Part shown: positions 50,994-60,548 of the stretch, piece after piece
Position numbering within the stretch: the stretch's first letter is position 1
Layout: each line of letters opens with the position of its first letter
From: Tenacibaculum sp. 190524A02b
GTDB taxonomy: Bacteria > Bacteroidota > Bacteroidia > Flavobacteriales > Flavobacteriaceae
Assembly (NCBI RefSeq): GCF_964036645.1
Contig: NZ_OZ038525.1
Coordinates: 4,096,001-4,160,000, forward strand
Direction: 5' to 3'
DNA: 64,000 nt
The notes under the pieces: model-generated
Told to the model about the DNA's origin: nothing
What the model saw: the letters and a program-made list of their open reading frames with translations, nothing else
Database searches by the model: none
Made by a program: the position numbers and the translations under genes

Positions 50994-53747
50994 ATGAAAA
51001 AAAAATATCTTTTATTATTAGTACTGTTAACTACTTCTTTATATTCTCAAGAAGTTGTAATCAATGAAATTCAATCTAAAAATTTAACTACATACAGGAA
51101 TTCTAAATTTGAATATTCAGATTGGATAGAATTTAAAAATATAACAAGTAATCCAATAGATATAAGTGATTATTATTTAAGTGATGATCCAGATAATATT
51201 AAAAAATGGAAATTCCCATCTGGTATATCTATTCCGGCTAATGGGTTGTTATTGATAGATGTAGATGGAACAAACTCTTGGTTAAGTACAAATTTTAAAC
51301 TATCAGCTTCTGGAGAAACACTTGTTTTTTCTAAAAATGATGAAACCGAAATCCAAAGGATAGAATTTCCAGAAATTCAAAAAGATATTTCTTATGGAAG
51401 AAAAAGTGATGGGGCATATACATTATTAAGTAAACCAACACCACATGCTGCCAACGATGAAGCCTCTGCATTTACCATTTTAGATTCAAAAATTAATATT
51501 AATATTCCTTCAGGATTGTATGATACAAATCAAACAGTAGAAATTACATTCAAAGGAGAAGGAACATTGTATTATACGTTAGATGGAACAGAGCCTACAA
51601 CTAGCACTACAGCATATTCTGGGCCAATTACAATAGGTAAAAGCACTATATTAAAGAGTAAAGTGATTAAATCAGCTTCAGAATATAGTATTACAGAAAA
51701 TAGATCTTATATTATTGGTGCTTCACACGATTTACCCGTAATATTATTAACATCTGACAATTCATCTAAAAACTCAGGGAATAAAGAAGTTATTGATGGT
51801 AGAGTAGAATTTATATTTATAGAAAAAGATGGAACAGTAGCTATTAATCAATATGCGAGTTTTAGAGCATCGGGAAAAACTTCTAGAGGCATGCCACAAT
51901 TAAACGGTAAAGTAGAGGCAGATGCTGTTTATGGAGATAAAGATTTTGATTATAAAATGTTTCCAAATAAAGAATTAGATGAATTCAGAAGTTTTTTATT
52001 AAGAAACTCTAGTCAAGATTGGGCAGAAACACATCTTAGAGATGCTTTTGTTTCTAGAGTTTTAAGCGAAGATAATTTAACTGATTTTCCTTTTGAAGGA
52101 TATCGTCCAGCTGCATTATATGTAAATGGAAAATATCAAGGAATTATTAATGTAAGAGAAGATGATGATAACTCTTACATTAAAGATAATTACGGGTTAA
52201 AAACTGGTGAGTTTGAAAAGAATGGTAGAGATCCTATTCTATATACTTTTACAACAGATCGAGCAGAATTAGATAAAATATTGAATTTCAATCATCATGT
52301 AAATGTACAATTCTTAATTTCTTATGCAGAATTAAATGAATATGGTTTTGGAAGTTGGAAAGACTTATCTGGAAAAACACCACATCAAAATCATTATTTT
52401 ATGCACGATTATGATGCAACTTTTGGTTTACGAGGATTTGAGCATGTACCATTAACTAATGCTATGTCAGTAAATGAAATTATACCATCAGAAATGAGAG
52501 CGCATGAACCTTATAAAACAGAAGGATTACAATTAATAGCCGCTTTAATTAATCATGTATATAATAAAGATCGTACATTAAAAATTTTAGATGCAATGGA
52601 AAAGGAATTAGAAAGCGAAATTCCTGCACATGCAATTGCAAACGTAGCATTAGGATTAGAACAAGGTTACGATGGTAGCTCTGGATCATCACCAGCTCCT
52701 TTTGCCAACTTAACTGAATGGAAAGCAAATATAGCGGCATTACGAAAAGACGTAGAAAAAAGAATCGATGCAAATATTTTTACGAGAATTAAAAATGCAC
52801 AAGGAATCGAAGATCCAATTCAAGTAACGTATGAAAGTTCAAATATTAATAGAGGTTTTATAAGAGTTCACAATGTTAAATCAATTAAAGAAACTTTTAC
52901 AGGAACCTATTTTAGTAATATTCCTATTAAATTTTCAGCAGAAGCATTACCAGGATATAAGTTTGTAAGATGGGAAGGAGCTGTAAATAGTACAGATGAA
53001 AACATAACCCCAACATTTACAACAAATACAAGTTTAAAAGCAGTTTTTGAACCTATTGCAGTTACGAGTACAAATCTTGTAATTAATGAAGTTCAAGGTA
53101 AAAACGATACTACAATAACAGACGAAGCTGGTGAATATGATGATTGGATTGAAATTTATAACCCGAATAGTACACCTGTAAATCTTGCAGGGTATTACAT
53201 TTCAGATAAATTATCAGAACCATTAAAATGGAAAATTCCAGATACTGACGCTAGTAAAACAACAGTGCCAGCAAATGGATTTTTGTTACTGTGGGCAGAT
53301 AAGGATTTAGAACAAGGAGCAAATCATTTAGATTTTAAATTAAAAGGAACAGATCAAGTCATATTAACAGCTCCAGATGCTACCACAAAAATTCAAGAAA
53401 TTTCTTTTACCGATATAGATACAGGTACTTCTTATGGAGCCAAAGTAGATGGAGATGCGGATTATATTACGTTTACTATACCAACTCCAGGAGCTACAAA
53501 TGGAAATGTATTAAGTACAGATGATATAGATGTTGTTAATAATAAAATAGGAATATACCCTAATCCAACAACAAATAATATTACAATTCAAGGAACATTT
53601 ACAGATTTAAAATGGAAGCTATTTAATTTGAATGGACAGCTTATTAAGTCTGGAACAGATAAAAAAATCTATTTAGATAATGTTTCAACAGGACTTTACT
53701 TTTTGAACATTAATAATAAAAAGAATTTAAAAGTTATTAAACAATAA
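50994..53747 (+). CDS. secreted CotH-like protein with lamin-tail domains and T9SS sorting domain
   Basis: 917 residues. Signal peptide MKKKYLLLLVLLTTSLYS. Lamin-tail domain about 20-135 (VVINEIQSKNLTTYRNSKFE, YSDWIEFKNIT). Chitobiase C-terminal-like repeat about 165-235 (GTLYYTLDGTEPTTSTTAYS). CotH kinase-like domain about 245-570 (LRNSSQDWAETHLRDAF, ALYVNGKYQGIINVREDDD, NHYFMHDYDATFGLRGFEHV). An internalin-B-like repeat about 640-690 (PGYKFVRWEGAVNSTDENIT), a second lamin-tail domain 700-815 and a type IX sorting domain 845-917 (IGIYPNPTTNNITIQG, VSTGLYFLNINN). CotH proteins are atypical kinases; together with VTC and DUF4956 genes they recur in bacteria. Surface or extracellular. Confidence 0.85.
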   Translation: MKKKYLLLLVLLTTSLYSQEVVINEIQSKNLTTYRNSKFEYSDWIEFKNITSNPIDISDYYLSDDPDNIKKWKFPSGISIPANGLLLIDVDGTNSWLSTNFKLSASGETLVFSKNDETEIQRIEFPEIQKDISYGRKSDGAYTLLSKPTPHAANDEASAFTILDSKININIPSGLYDTNQTVEITFKGEGTLYYTLDGTEPTTSTTAYSGPITIGKSTILKSKVIKSASEYSITENRSYIIGASHDLPVILLTSDNSSKNSGNKEVIDGRVEFIFIEKDGTVAINQYASFRASGKTSRGMPQLNGKVEADAVYGDKDFDYKMFPNKELDEFRSFLLRNSSQDWAETHLRDAFVSRVLSEDNLTDFPFEGYRPAALYVNGKYQGIINVREDDDNSYIKDNYGLKTGEFEKNGRDPILYTFTTDRAELDKILNFNHHVNVQFLISYAELNEYGFGSWKDLSGKTPHQNHYFMHDYDATFGLRGFEHVPLTNAMSVNEIIPSEMRAHEPYKTEGLQLIAALINHVYNKDRTLKILDAMEKELESEIPAHAIANVALGLEQGYDGSSGSSPAPFANLTEWKANIAALRKDVEKRIDANIFTRIKNAQGIEDPIQVTYESSNINRGFIRVHNVKSIKETFTGTYFSNIPIKFSAEALPGYKFVRWEGAVNSTDENITPTFTTNTSLKAVFEPIAVTSTNLVINEVQGKNDTTITDEAGEYDDWIEIYNPNSTPVNLAGYYISDKLSEPLKWKIPDTDASKTTVPANGFLLLWADKDLEQGANHLDFKLKGTDQVILTAPDATTKIQEISFTDIDTGTSYGAKVDGDADYITFTIPTPGATNGNVLSTDDIDVVNNKIGIYPNPTTNNITIQGTFTDLKWKLFNLNGQLIKSGTDKKIYLDNVSTGLYFLNINNKKNLKVIKQ

Positions 53748-53757
53748 AAATAATATT

Positions 53758-53810
53758 GAAGAGGCTGAATTATTTGGTTGTTAACTTAGAATTCAACCTC
53801 TTCTTTTTTT
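53758..53810 (+). terminator. intrinsic terminator after the CotH gene
   Basis: GAAGAGGCTGAATT (53758-53771) / AATTCAACCTCTTC (53790-53803), 13 of 14 paired, followed by seven T. Confidence 0.85.
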
Positions 53811-53823
53811 AGAGAAGAATTAA

Positions 53824-54570
53824 ATGAATTTTTCACGCGATTTTGATACAATCACATTAGATCAAATAGAAGAAGTTAATCTAATGAATAGAGTAGATTT
53901 AAAGTATTTTTTTCATTTAGAAAACTTTCAAACGATACTTAGAAAATTAAATAATCACTATTTTATTTTAACGATAGATAAAAGAAAAGTATTTGATTAC
54001 AAAACATTGTATTTTGATACTCCTGCAAAAGATTTCTATTTAGCACATCATAACAATAAACTAACGAGATTAAAAATAAGAAAACGCACATATGTAAACA
54101 CAAATACTAGTTTTTCAGAAATAAAATTTAAGACCAATAAAGGAAGAACTATTAAAAAAAGAATTGAAAGTGATGATAGAAAGTATTTATCAAATGTAGA
54201 TAAAGAATTTATCAATCAAAATACATTATGGAATAGTGATGATTTAACTCCAAGTTTACTTAATAAGTTTAATAGAATTACGTTAGTTAATAAAAATTTT
54301 AAAGAACGATGCACTATTGATTTAAATATTTGTTTTAGAGCAAATAATAAAACATTTTCTCTTGATAATATTGTTGTGTTAGAAATAAAGATAGATGGAA
54401 GAAACACACTTAATACACCGCTAATTAAAATTTTAAAACTAGCATCTATAAAACAAGCTAGTTTTAGCAAATATTGTATAGGAATGTGTATTACAAATAC
54501 CAATTTAAAATACAACAGATTTAAACACCAATTAAAAACACTGAATAAGATAAATACCTATGAACATTAA
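53824..54570 (+). CDS. VTC-domain (polyphosphate polymerase-type) protein
   Basis: 248 residues. VTC/CYTH-like tunnel fold pattern: NRVDLKYFFHLENFQTILRK (RxDxKY opening), YKTLYFDTPAKDFYLAHHNN, RLKIRKRTYVNTNTSFSEIK with alternating basic residues, ERCTIDLNICFRAN and VVLEIKIDGRNT (metal-binding Glu), IKQASFSKYCIG. Full length for bacterial stand-alone VTC proteins. Such proteins neighbour CotH and DUF4956 genes; polyphosphate synthesis is known for the eukaryotic family and only presumed here. It overlaps the next gene by 11 bp. Confidence 0.85.
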   Translation: MNFSRDFDTITLDQIEEVNLMNRVDLKYFFHLENFQTILRKLNNHYFILTIDKRKVFDYKTLYFDTPAKDFYLAHHNNKLTRLKIRKRTYVNTNTSFSEIKFKTNKGRTIKKRIESDDRKYLSNVDKEFINQNTLWNSDDLTPSLLNKFNRITLVNKNFKERCTIDLNICFRANNKTFSLDNIVVLEIKIDGRNTLNTPLIKILKLASIKQASFSKYCIGMCITNTNLKYNRFKHQLKTLNKINTYEH

Positions 54571-54919
54571 TGAAGAACTTTTTATGATAACATGTATTTT
54601 TCTAAATATGCTAATTATCTTTTTAAGTATAAAAATCAAAGATATAACGGAATTTAGTAAAGGATTCTTTTCAAGAACCAAAGTATTAAATATGGTTTAT
54701 GAAAAAATAGAGAATATTCATATAAATGAAGGAGAAGCATTAAAAAAAGATTTGAAAGAACGTTTAGGAATTGATGTTATTAATTATAAAATACATCATA
54801 TAGACTTTTTAAAAGACACTGCTGAATTAACTCTATATTATAAAAAAACATCAGCTCTTATTAAAAAAGAAACTACAAATACCTATCAAACCCCAGCATT
54901 AAACAGAATAAAAAATTAA
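54560..54919 (+). CDS. short DUF4956-like membrane protein
   Basis: 119 residues. One TM helix (FMITCIFLNMLIIFLSIKIK) and a cytoplasmic part with VYEKIENIHINEGEALKKDL, KERLGIDVINYKIHHIDFLK, DTAELTLYYKK, which matches the C-terminal domain of DUF4956 proteins as I remember it. The usual family has about four TM helices before this domain (~200+ residues), so this form is strongly shortened at the N-terminus. It overlaps the VTC gene by 11 bp, so it is coupled to it. Function unknown; possibly anchors VTC to the membrane. Confidence 0.6.
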   Translation: MNINEELFMITCIFLNMLIIFLSIKIKDITEFSKGFFSRTKVLNMVYEKIENIHINEGEALKKDLKERLGIDVINYKIHHIDFLKDTAELTLYYKKTSALIKKETTNTYQTPALNRIKN

Positions 54920-55009
54920 ATAATTAAGTTATAAAAAAGAAATAGAAAAAACTTTTCTGTAAACAAGTCTGTAACCACATAATAGTACTTCATTAAACCA
55001 ATTTACTAT

Positions 55010-57397
55010 ATGTTTTTTAAAACAACAGAACAGCAATTACAGTCTAACGATTGTGGAATTGCTGCTATACATATTATTTATAACATTTTAGGAATACATA
55101 CCAGTAGAGATCAAATAAAACAAGTATTAGAACCTACAAAAAAAGGAATTTCTTTAGCGCAGATAAAAAACTTTTTATCAGAAGATGATTTTAAAGTAGA
55201 ATATAAACTATGGAAGAGTACATCAGATCATTTTTCTAATAAAGACTTCCCGTTTATTTTACCAATTAAAGGAAAAAAAAACGATGATTATTTAGTAATA
55301 AAGGAACAGAAAAGAGAAAAATTTAAAATTTATGATCCTAGAAATGGAACAACATATTTTTTAAAATCAAAAGAGCTTGAATCTCAAATAACATATAGTA
55401 AAACAGATGAAAATTTAATAGAACAAGAATCGTATTACGAAACAATTATAGCAAAAGAATTAGAGGTTTATGGTATAAATAGTGAAGTAATATTAGAAAC
55501 AAATACAATAGATAACCTTGCAAATAAATTATCTTATTTTAAATATATAAAAGAAACATTTGGATTTAAAAACGAAGGATCTGCGAATAATTTTTTAATA
55601 GATGTTCTTGAAAATCAAGAAGGATTAATAGTTCCTAAAGAATTTCAGAACCTATACTTCAAAAAAGAAAAATTAAACTTTAAAGTTCCTGTTGTTTTAA
55701 CTGTAAAAAAGCCAGATCAAATCTATAGAAAAAGTAATGATATACATAAGAAAGAAAATATTTATTGGAAATTATTTAAACAGCTAAAAGAACACAAAAA
55801 ATTATGGTTTATATACATATTTGTTGCTTTTTTCTCTGCTTTTGTTACACAATTAGCTGTTTTTATAAATCAATTGTTAATCGATCATATTTTGCCTACA
55901 TATCATATGAGAACACTAGTTGTTTTCTGTATAGGTTTGGGCATATATCAAATTTTCAACATTTTTACATCAACATACAAACGTTTTGTAGGAATACATT
56001 TAAAAAATCAATTAGATCGTTTTTTTCTTCAAAAATTCGATACAAAAATTAATTCTTTTTCGTTACAGTTTATTCAATCTTATAAAAAAGGAGATTTAGT
56101 AGAAAGAGTTTCAGATTCAATGAAGTTAAAACGTTTTTTTTCTAAGTTTTTCATTAACGTTTTTATAGATATCTCCATCTCATTATATTCATTATTCATT
56201 CTTTTTTTCATCAACTGGCAATTATCACTATTAATTTTAGGAGTACTTATAATTTTTTATGCCTGGTTTGTATTTATAACTCCACAATTAAAACATAACG
56301 AAAGAGTTCGATTTAATGAAAAAGCAAACTTCCTTTCTAAAGTGATAGAAAAAATAGAAGCCATTCAGATTATCAAAAGCTTTGGAATAGAAAAAAAATC
56401 CTCGAAAAAAATTAATAAAAGCATAGACTCTTATTTAAGAATACAATTAAAAAACGGATACCTAAACTTAATAAATACCACTGTAGTAGCTGTAATTGTT
56501 GGATTTATGTCTATACTGATAATTCTACTATTATCTAAATACGCAATTAGAACACAAAGTATATCGTTAGGACAAATTATTACTTTTATAGCTTTATCTA
56601 GTAAAATATTTAGCGCCTTCAAAAGTATTTTAAGTCAGAATTTAACATTACAAGAAAATCAAATTATTCTGAAGAGGTTTTTTGATTTTGAAGAAAAAAT
56701 ACAACAAAATAAAACTACAGAAGGAATTTCAGGTTTTTCAATTAACCGGTTAGAAGTTAAAAACATAACATTTGGCTATGCTAATACCAACATAGTTTTA
56801 GAAGATGTAAGTTTTGCTGTTGAAGGTAATGAAAAAATTCAAATTTTAGGAACTAATGGCTCAGGGAAATCTACTTTAAGTAAAATAATAACAGCATTAT
56901 ATAAATTAGAAAAAGGAGAGATTATAATTAATAATACACTTTCAAAATTTTATGACGCGAAAGTTTTAAGCAGTAAAATATTGCTATCTACAAATGATGA
57001 TTTGTTATTTAATGATACTGTGTTAGAAAACATTTGTTTAGGGAATAAAATAGCAATCTCTGAAATTATTAGCGTATCAAAAAAAATAGGTTTTTATGAT
57101 TTTATAGCAACAAAAGACGAAGGTTTTGACTTTATGATAGTAAACAATGGTAAAAATGTATCTACAGGTCAGCGAAAAAAAATCTTATTACTACGCGCCT
57201 TTTTCTCATCTGCAGAAGTTTTAATATTAGATGAAGTTTTATCGGGGATAGATACAGAGAGTAGAAAAGCTATTGAAACCCATATAAATGAAGATTATAG
57301 GAAATATATTATTGTATCTCACGAACCTGTAAAAAACATTTCTTTTTCAAAAAAATATGAATTGACCCATGGAAAACTCAATATTATACAGAACTAA
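55010..57397 (+). CDS. peptidase-domain ABC exporter (C39-like domain degenerate)
   Basis: 795 residues. N-terminal C39-type domain: Cys15 in QQLQSNDCGIAAIHIIYNIL and Asp109 in FKIYDPRNG, but the His expected in the middle strand is Asp93 (KKNDDYLVIKEQ), so proteolytic activity is doubtful. A linker region with no match (about 130-255) follows. TM domain about 262-560 with six helices (FIYIFVAFFSAFVTQLAVFI, SLFILFFINWQLSLLILGVL). NBD has Walker A ILGTNGSGKSTLSKIITALY, signature VSTGQRKKILLLRAFF and Walker B VLILDEVLSGIDTES, H-loop IVSHEP. A SunT/HlyB-like peptide or protein exporter; its 29-bp overlap with a HlyD gene completes a type I export pair. The cargo peptide is not identified. Confidence 0.88.
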   Translation: MFFKTTEQQLQSNDCGIAAIHIIYNILGIHTSRDQIKQVLEPTKKGISLAQIKNFLSEDDFKVEYKLWKSTSDHFSNKDFPFILPIKGKKNDDYLVIKEQKREKFKIYDPRNGTTYFLKSKELESQITYSKTDENLIEQESYYETIIAKELEVYGINSEVILETNTIDNLANKLSYFKYIKETFGFKNEGSANNFLIDVLENQEGLIVPKEFQNLYFKKEKLNFKVPVVLTVKKPDQIYRKSNDIHKKENIYWKLFKQLKEHKKLWFIYIFVAFFSAFVTQLAVFINQLLIDHILPTYHMRTLVVFCIGLGIYQIFNIFTSTYKRFVGIHLKNQLDRFFLQKFDTKINSFSLQFIQSYKKGDLVERVSDSMKLKRFFSKFFINVFIDISISLYSLFILFFINWQLSLLILGVLIIFYAWFVFITPQLKHNERVRFNEKANFLSKVIEKIEAIQIIKSFGIEKKSSKKINKSIDSYLRIQLKNGYLNLINTTVVAVIVGFMSILIILLLSKYAIRTQSISLGQIITFIALSSKIFSAFKSILSQNLTLQENQIILKRFFDFEEKIQQNKTTEGISGFSINRLEVKNITFGYANTNIVLEDVSFAVEGNEKIQILGTNGSGKSTLSKIITALYKLEKGEIIINNTLSKFYDAKVLSSKILLSTNDDLLFNDTVLENICLGNKIAISEIISVSKKIGFYDFIATKDEGFDFMIVNNGKNVSTGQRKKILLLRAFFSSAEVLILDEVLSGIDTESRKAIETHINEDYRKYIIVSHEPVKNISFSKKYELTHGKLNIIQN

Positions 57398-58586
57398 ACC
57401 ACTACGAATTATCGCATTACTATTTAAGGTAACACTACTTTTTTTAATCCTTTTTCTGGGTATTCTTTTCTTTTTGAATGTAGATGATACAGTTTACTTT
57501 AATAACGGTTTAGTGTATTCTAAAAATCCTAAAACGCAAATTAATTCTCCAGTATCAGAAACTATTACAACGATAAAAATACGAGAAGGACAAGAAGTAA
57601 AAAAAGGAGATACTTTACTTGTTCTTCAAAATAAAGAAGTAATATCTAACTATTATATTTCTTATGTAGAAAAAGAAACAACAGAGCAAGATATTAGCTA
57701 TTTAAAAGAAGCAATTATAAAAGCTAATAAAGAGAAATCTATTTATGAAAAACAACGACAGGTTAAATCTAAAATGTTTCATTTAAAACGATTAAACTTA
57801 CAACAAGAACTTATAGATTGGAGTGAAAAGATAAATTTAGCCGCAAAAAGTTATACCATTGCTAAAAGCAAGTTTAAAACAGATTCTATATTATATACAA
57901 AAGGAGTAATTTCTAGAATTAACTTTGAAAAAGAACATAAAAAGTTACTATCAGAAAAACAATCATTTATAGGAGCTAAATCTATAGTTCAAAAAAAGAA
58001 ATATGAATTAGAAAATTTAGTAAATAAAGAGTTTGAAACAGAAAAAAATATAGAGACTAAACTTTTAAATTTAGATAAAATAATAGCATTTAATAAGTTG
58101 AAGATTGAAAAATTAAATTTGAATAAGAAAAAGATTCAATACAATCAAGAATATATAAAAGAAAAGAAAGACAAACTATTTATTTGTGCGCCAACAAACG
58201 GTTCTATTTCTTTTATATACAACACCAAACAGAACTTACAAGAGATAGAAAAAGGAATACCATTGGTAACTATTTCACCAAAAGAAGAAACTTTTTATGC
58301 AAAAATTAATGTGGCGGAACAAGATATTTTATATCTAAAAAAAGGACAAAAAGTACAGTTAAACTTTAATGCATATAATTATTATAAATACGGAGGTATC
58401 CAAGGAAAAATAAACTATATTTCCCCTACGAAACAAAAAGGGAATTTTTATTGTATTGTAGATTTTAACAAAATGAATTCAAATATTCAGTTAAAAACAG
58501 ATTACAGTATTAAAGGAACTATTGTTGTAGGACATTTAAAAACATACGAGTATATTTTTAAGAAAATTTTTTCAAAATTAGAATGA
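57369..58586 (+). CDS. HlyD-family membrane fusion protein
   Basis: 405 residues. Short cytoplasmic N-terminus, TM helix about 15-37 (LFKVTLLFLILFLGILFFLN), biotinyl-lipoyl-like half-motif INSPVSETITTIKIREGQEV, KKGDTLLVLQN, long coiled coil about 85-260, second half-motif IFCAPTNGSISFIYNTKQNL and a beta-barrel region with INVAEQDILYLKKGQKVQLN. Typical adaptor for a type I ABC exporter. The start at 57369 overlaps the exporter gene by 29 bp. No outer-membrane TolC gene is nearby. The 217-bp gap after it, up to the comM remnant, shows no gene. Confidence 0.88.
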   Translation: MENSILYRTKPLRIIALLFKVTLLFLILFLGILFFLNVDDTVYFNNGLVYSKNPKTQINSPVSETITTIKIREGQEVKKGDTLLVLQNKEVISNYYISYVEKETTEQDISYLKEAIIKANKEKSIYEKQRQVKSKMFHLKRLNLQQELIDWSEKINLAAKSYTIAKSKFKTDSILYTKGVISRINFEKEHKKLLSEKQSFIGAKSIVQKKKYELENLVNKEFETEKNIETKLLNLDKIIAFNKLKIEKLNLNKKKIQYNQEYIKEKKDKLFICAPTNGSISFIYNTKQNLQEIEKGIPLVTISPKEETFYAKINVAEQDILYLKKGQKVQLNFNAYNYYKYGGIQGKINYISPTKQKGNFYCIVDFNKMNSNIQLKTDYSIKGTIVVGHLKTYEYIFKKIFSKLE

Positions 58587-58803
58587 ATAATAAATTTAAT
58601 TTATTCAAACGACCATGTTTCATTAATATAATTTTTAATCATATCAACTGATTTCTTTTTATATTAATTCCTTGCTTAAAATCGAGCTATTATACTTTTA
58701 TCCATATCAATTTTTTAGCCAAGAGATTAAAGGTAAACTAATGTTTAGATATATGTTTTAGTGATTGATTTATTAATGTTAGTAGGGCATTTTTTGTTTG
58801 GGA

Positions 58804-59327
58804 TATCCAAGTAGTTTTATGTTAGTAACAAGTATGAACCCAAGCCCATCAGGATATTTTAATGATTCAGATGCACCAGTGGTTTCTTCACCAGCAGAAG
58901 TGCAACGTTATTAAAGTAAAATATCAGGACCTTTATTTGATAGGATTGATATTCATATAGAGGTAACTCCATTACCTTTTGATAAGTTACCTGATATTAG
59001 AAAAGGTGAAAGTAGTGCAGAAATAAGAAAGAGAGTAACTGAAGCAAGAGAAGTTCAAATGCTACAATTTCAGGAGTTTAACAATATCCATTATAATGCT
59101 CAAATGAATGTGAGGCAAATTCGTAAGTTTTGTAAACTATCTAGTGAGAGTAAACAGTTGTTAAAAAATGCCATGGAAAACTAAATATTTCTGCTAGAGC
59201 TTATGACAGAATTCTTAAAGTATCAAGAACTATTGCAGATTTATCAAGAACCGAAAACATTGAATCTAATTACATTATGGAGGGAATTCAATACAGGAGC
59301 TTAGATAGGGAAGGGTGGTTAGGATAG
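58804..59327 (+). pseudogene. comM: decayed second copy of the comM 3' end
   Basis: Aligns without gaps (except one base) with 49857-50381, from TATCCAAGTAGTTTTATG to GGTTAGGATAG. About 92% identical by eye. It is inactivated by a T-to-A change giving TAA after CAACGTTAT (58911-58913) and by a one-base deletion near 59178 (GGAAAACT versus GGAAAAACT). It starts abruptly at codon Y of the YPSSFMLV segment, with no upstream comM sequence, and ends with the natural stop. The following gap 59328-59474 looks like normal intergenic DNA. Confidence 0.9.
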
Positions 59328-59474
59328 CTTTATATTCTCTTTGTTTAGATTATAGTGTGGTTTTAGTTTTACAGATTTTCTTTATGAGGCAAGCTTGATA
59401 ACTCTTTTTAGATAGGAGTGGGACTTTAATGAATATTCCTTAACTTGGTTGGCTAATATTAGAAGAAACTTCAA

Positions 59475-60491
59475 ATGAAAAAACTACTTTGCCTTATTGT
59501 GTTGTTAGGTGCATTAACATCTTGTAAAAATGATAAAAAGGACGTGAAGAACTATGCTTCTTTATCCGGGGAAATAGCTAACCTAAATACTAAGACTTTA
59601 TTATTAGCAAATTCACAATTAGGTTTTCAAAAAAACATTAAGGTTGATGAGAACGGTGTTTTTAAAGATACTTTTAGCTTAAAAAAAGGAATCTATTCAC
59701 TAAAAGTAGGAGCAACTCCAGTAATTCTTTTTCTTAGAAATGGAGATAGTATAAATATAAATTCAGATGCTAATAACGTAAATGAAACCCTTTCTTTAAC
59801 TGGTATAGGTTATAAAGAAAGCGCTTTTTTGGTAAAATCAATGGAGTCAAATAAAAAGTTTTTGGAAAATGAAAATCTATTTAAACTTACCAAAAACAAT
59901 TTTGACGCTAAGGTTAATGACTTTATCAATGATTTTAATGGTAGTCTTGGAAAAAGTTCAAAGGATTCATTATTTATTGCCCAACAAAAAGAAAATGCCA
60001 ATAGATTAAAGCAATATGTTGAAAGAATATACCCTAAGAAAAATTTTATTTTTACTAAATTGAATAAAGGTACTCCTTCTCCTAAGTTTACTAAGTTTGA
60101 AAACTATGAAGGAGGAACTATGTCATTGGATGATTTAAAAGGGAAGTATGTTTATATAGATGTTTGGGCAACATGGTGTTTTCCTTGTAAAAAGGAAATT
60201 CCTTATTTAAAAAGTGTTGAAAAACAATATCATAACAAAAATATAGTTTTTGTTAGTATCTCAACGGATGCAAAAAGAAATTATGATACATGGAAGAAGA
60301 TGATAAAAGATAAAGAAATGGGAGGAGTTCAGTTATATGCAAATGAAGATCAATCGTTTTCAAGAGCCTATTTTATAAATTCAATACCACGTTTTATATT
60401 GATAGACCCACAAGGGAATATTGTAGATGCAGATGCGCCAAGACCTTCAGATCCAAGGTTAATAGAATTATTTAATTCTTTGGAAATATAA
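59475..60491 (+). CDS. TlpA/ResA-like thioredoxin lipoprotein, copy 1
   Basis: 338 residues. Lipoprotein signal MKKLLCLIVLLGALTSC (Cys17). N-terminal DUF4369-like domain (ASLSGEIANLNTKTLLLANS, IYSLKVGATPVILFLRNGDS). Helical linker 110-200. C-terminal thioredoxin domain with KGKYVYIDVWATWCFPCKKE (WCFPC near 231-235) and the cis-Pro region NSIPRFILIDPQGNI. Outer-membrane or periplasmic thiol-disulfide oxidoreductase of the Bacteroidota TlpA type. 57 bp upstream of a close paralogue. Confidence 0.88.
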   Translation: MKKLLCLIVLLGALTSCKNDKKDVKNYASLSGEIANLNTKTLLLANSQLGFQKNIKVDENGVFKDTFSLKKGIYSLKVGATPVILFLRNGDSININSDANNVNETLSLTGIGYKESAFLVKSMESNKKFLENENLFKLTKNNFDAKVNDFINDFNGSLGKSSKDSLFIAQQKENANRLKQYVERIYPKKNFIFTKLNKGTPSPKFTKFENYEGGTMSLDDLKGKYVYIDVWATWCFPCKKEIPYLKSVEKQYHNKNIVFVSISTDAKRNYDTWKKMIKDKEMGGVQLYANEDQSFSRAYFINSIPRFILIDPQGNIVDADAPRPSDPRLIELFNSLEI

Positions 60492-60548
60492 ACTTAAAAC
60501 AATGTACTTATATTTAACAGATAATAAATACCTTAAACTAAATAACTA

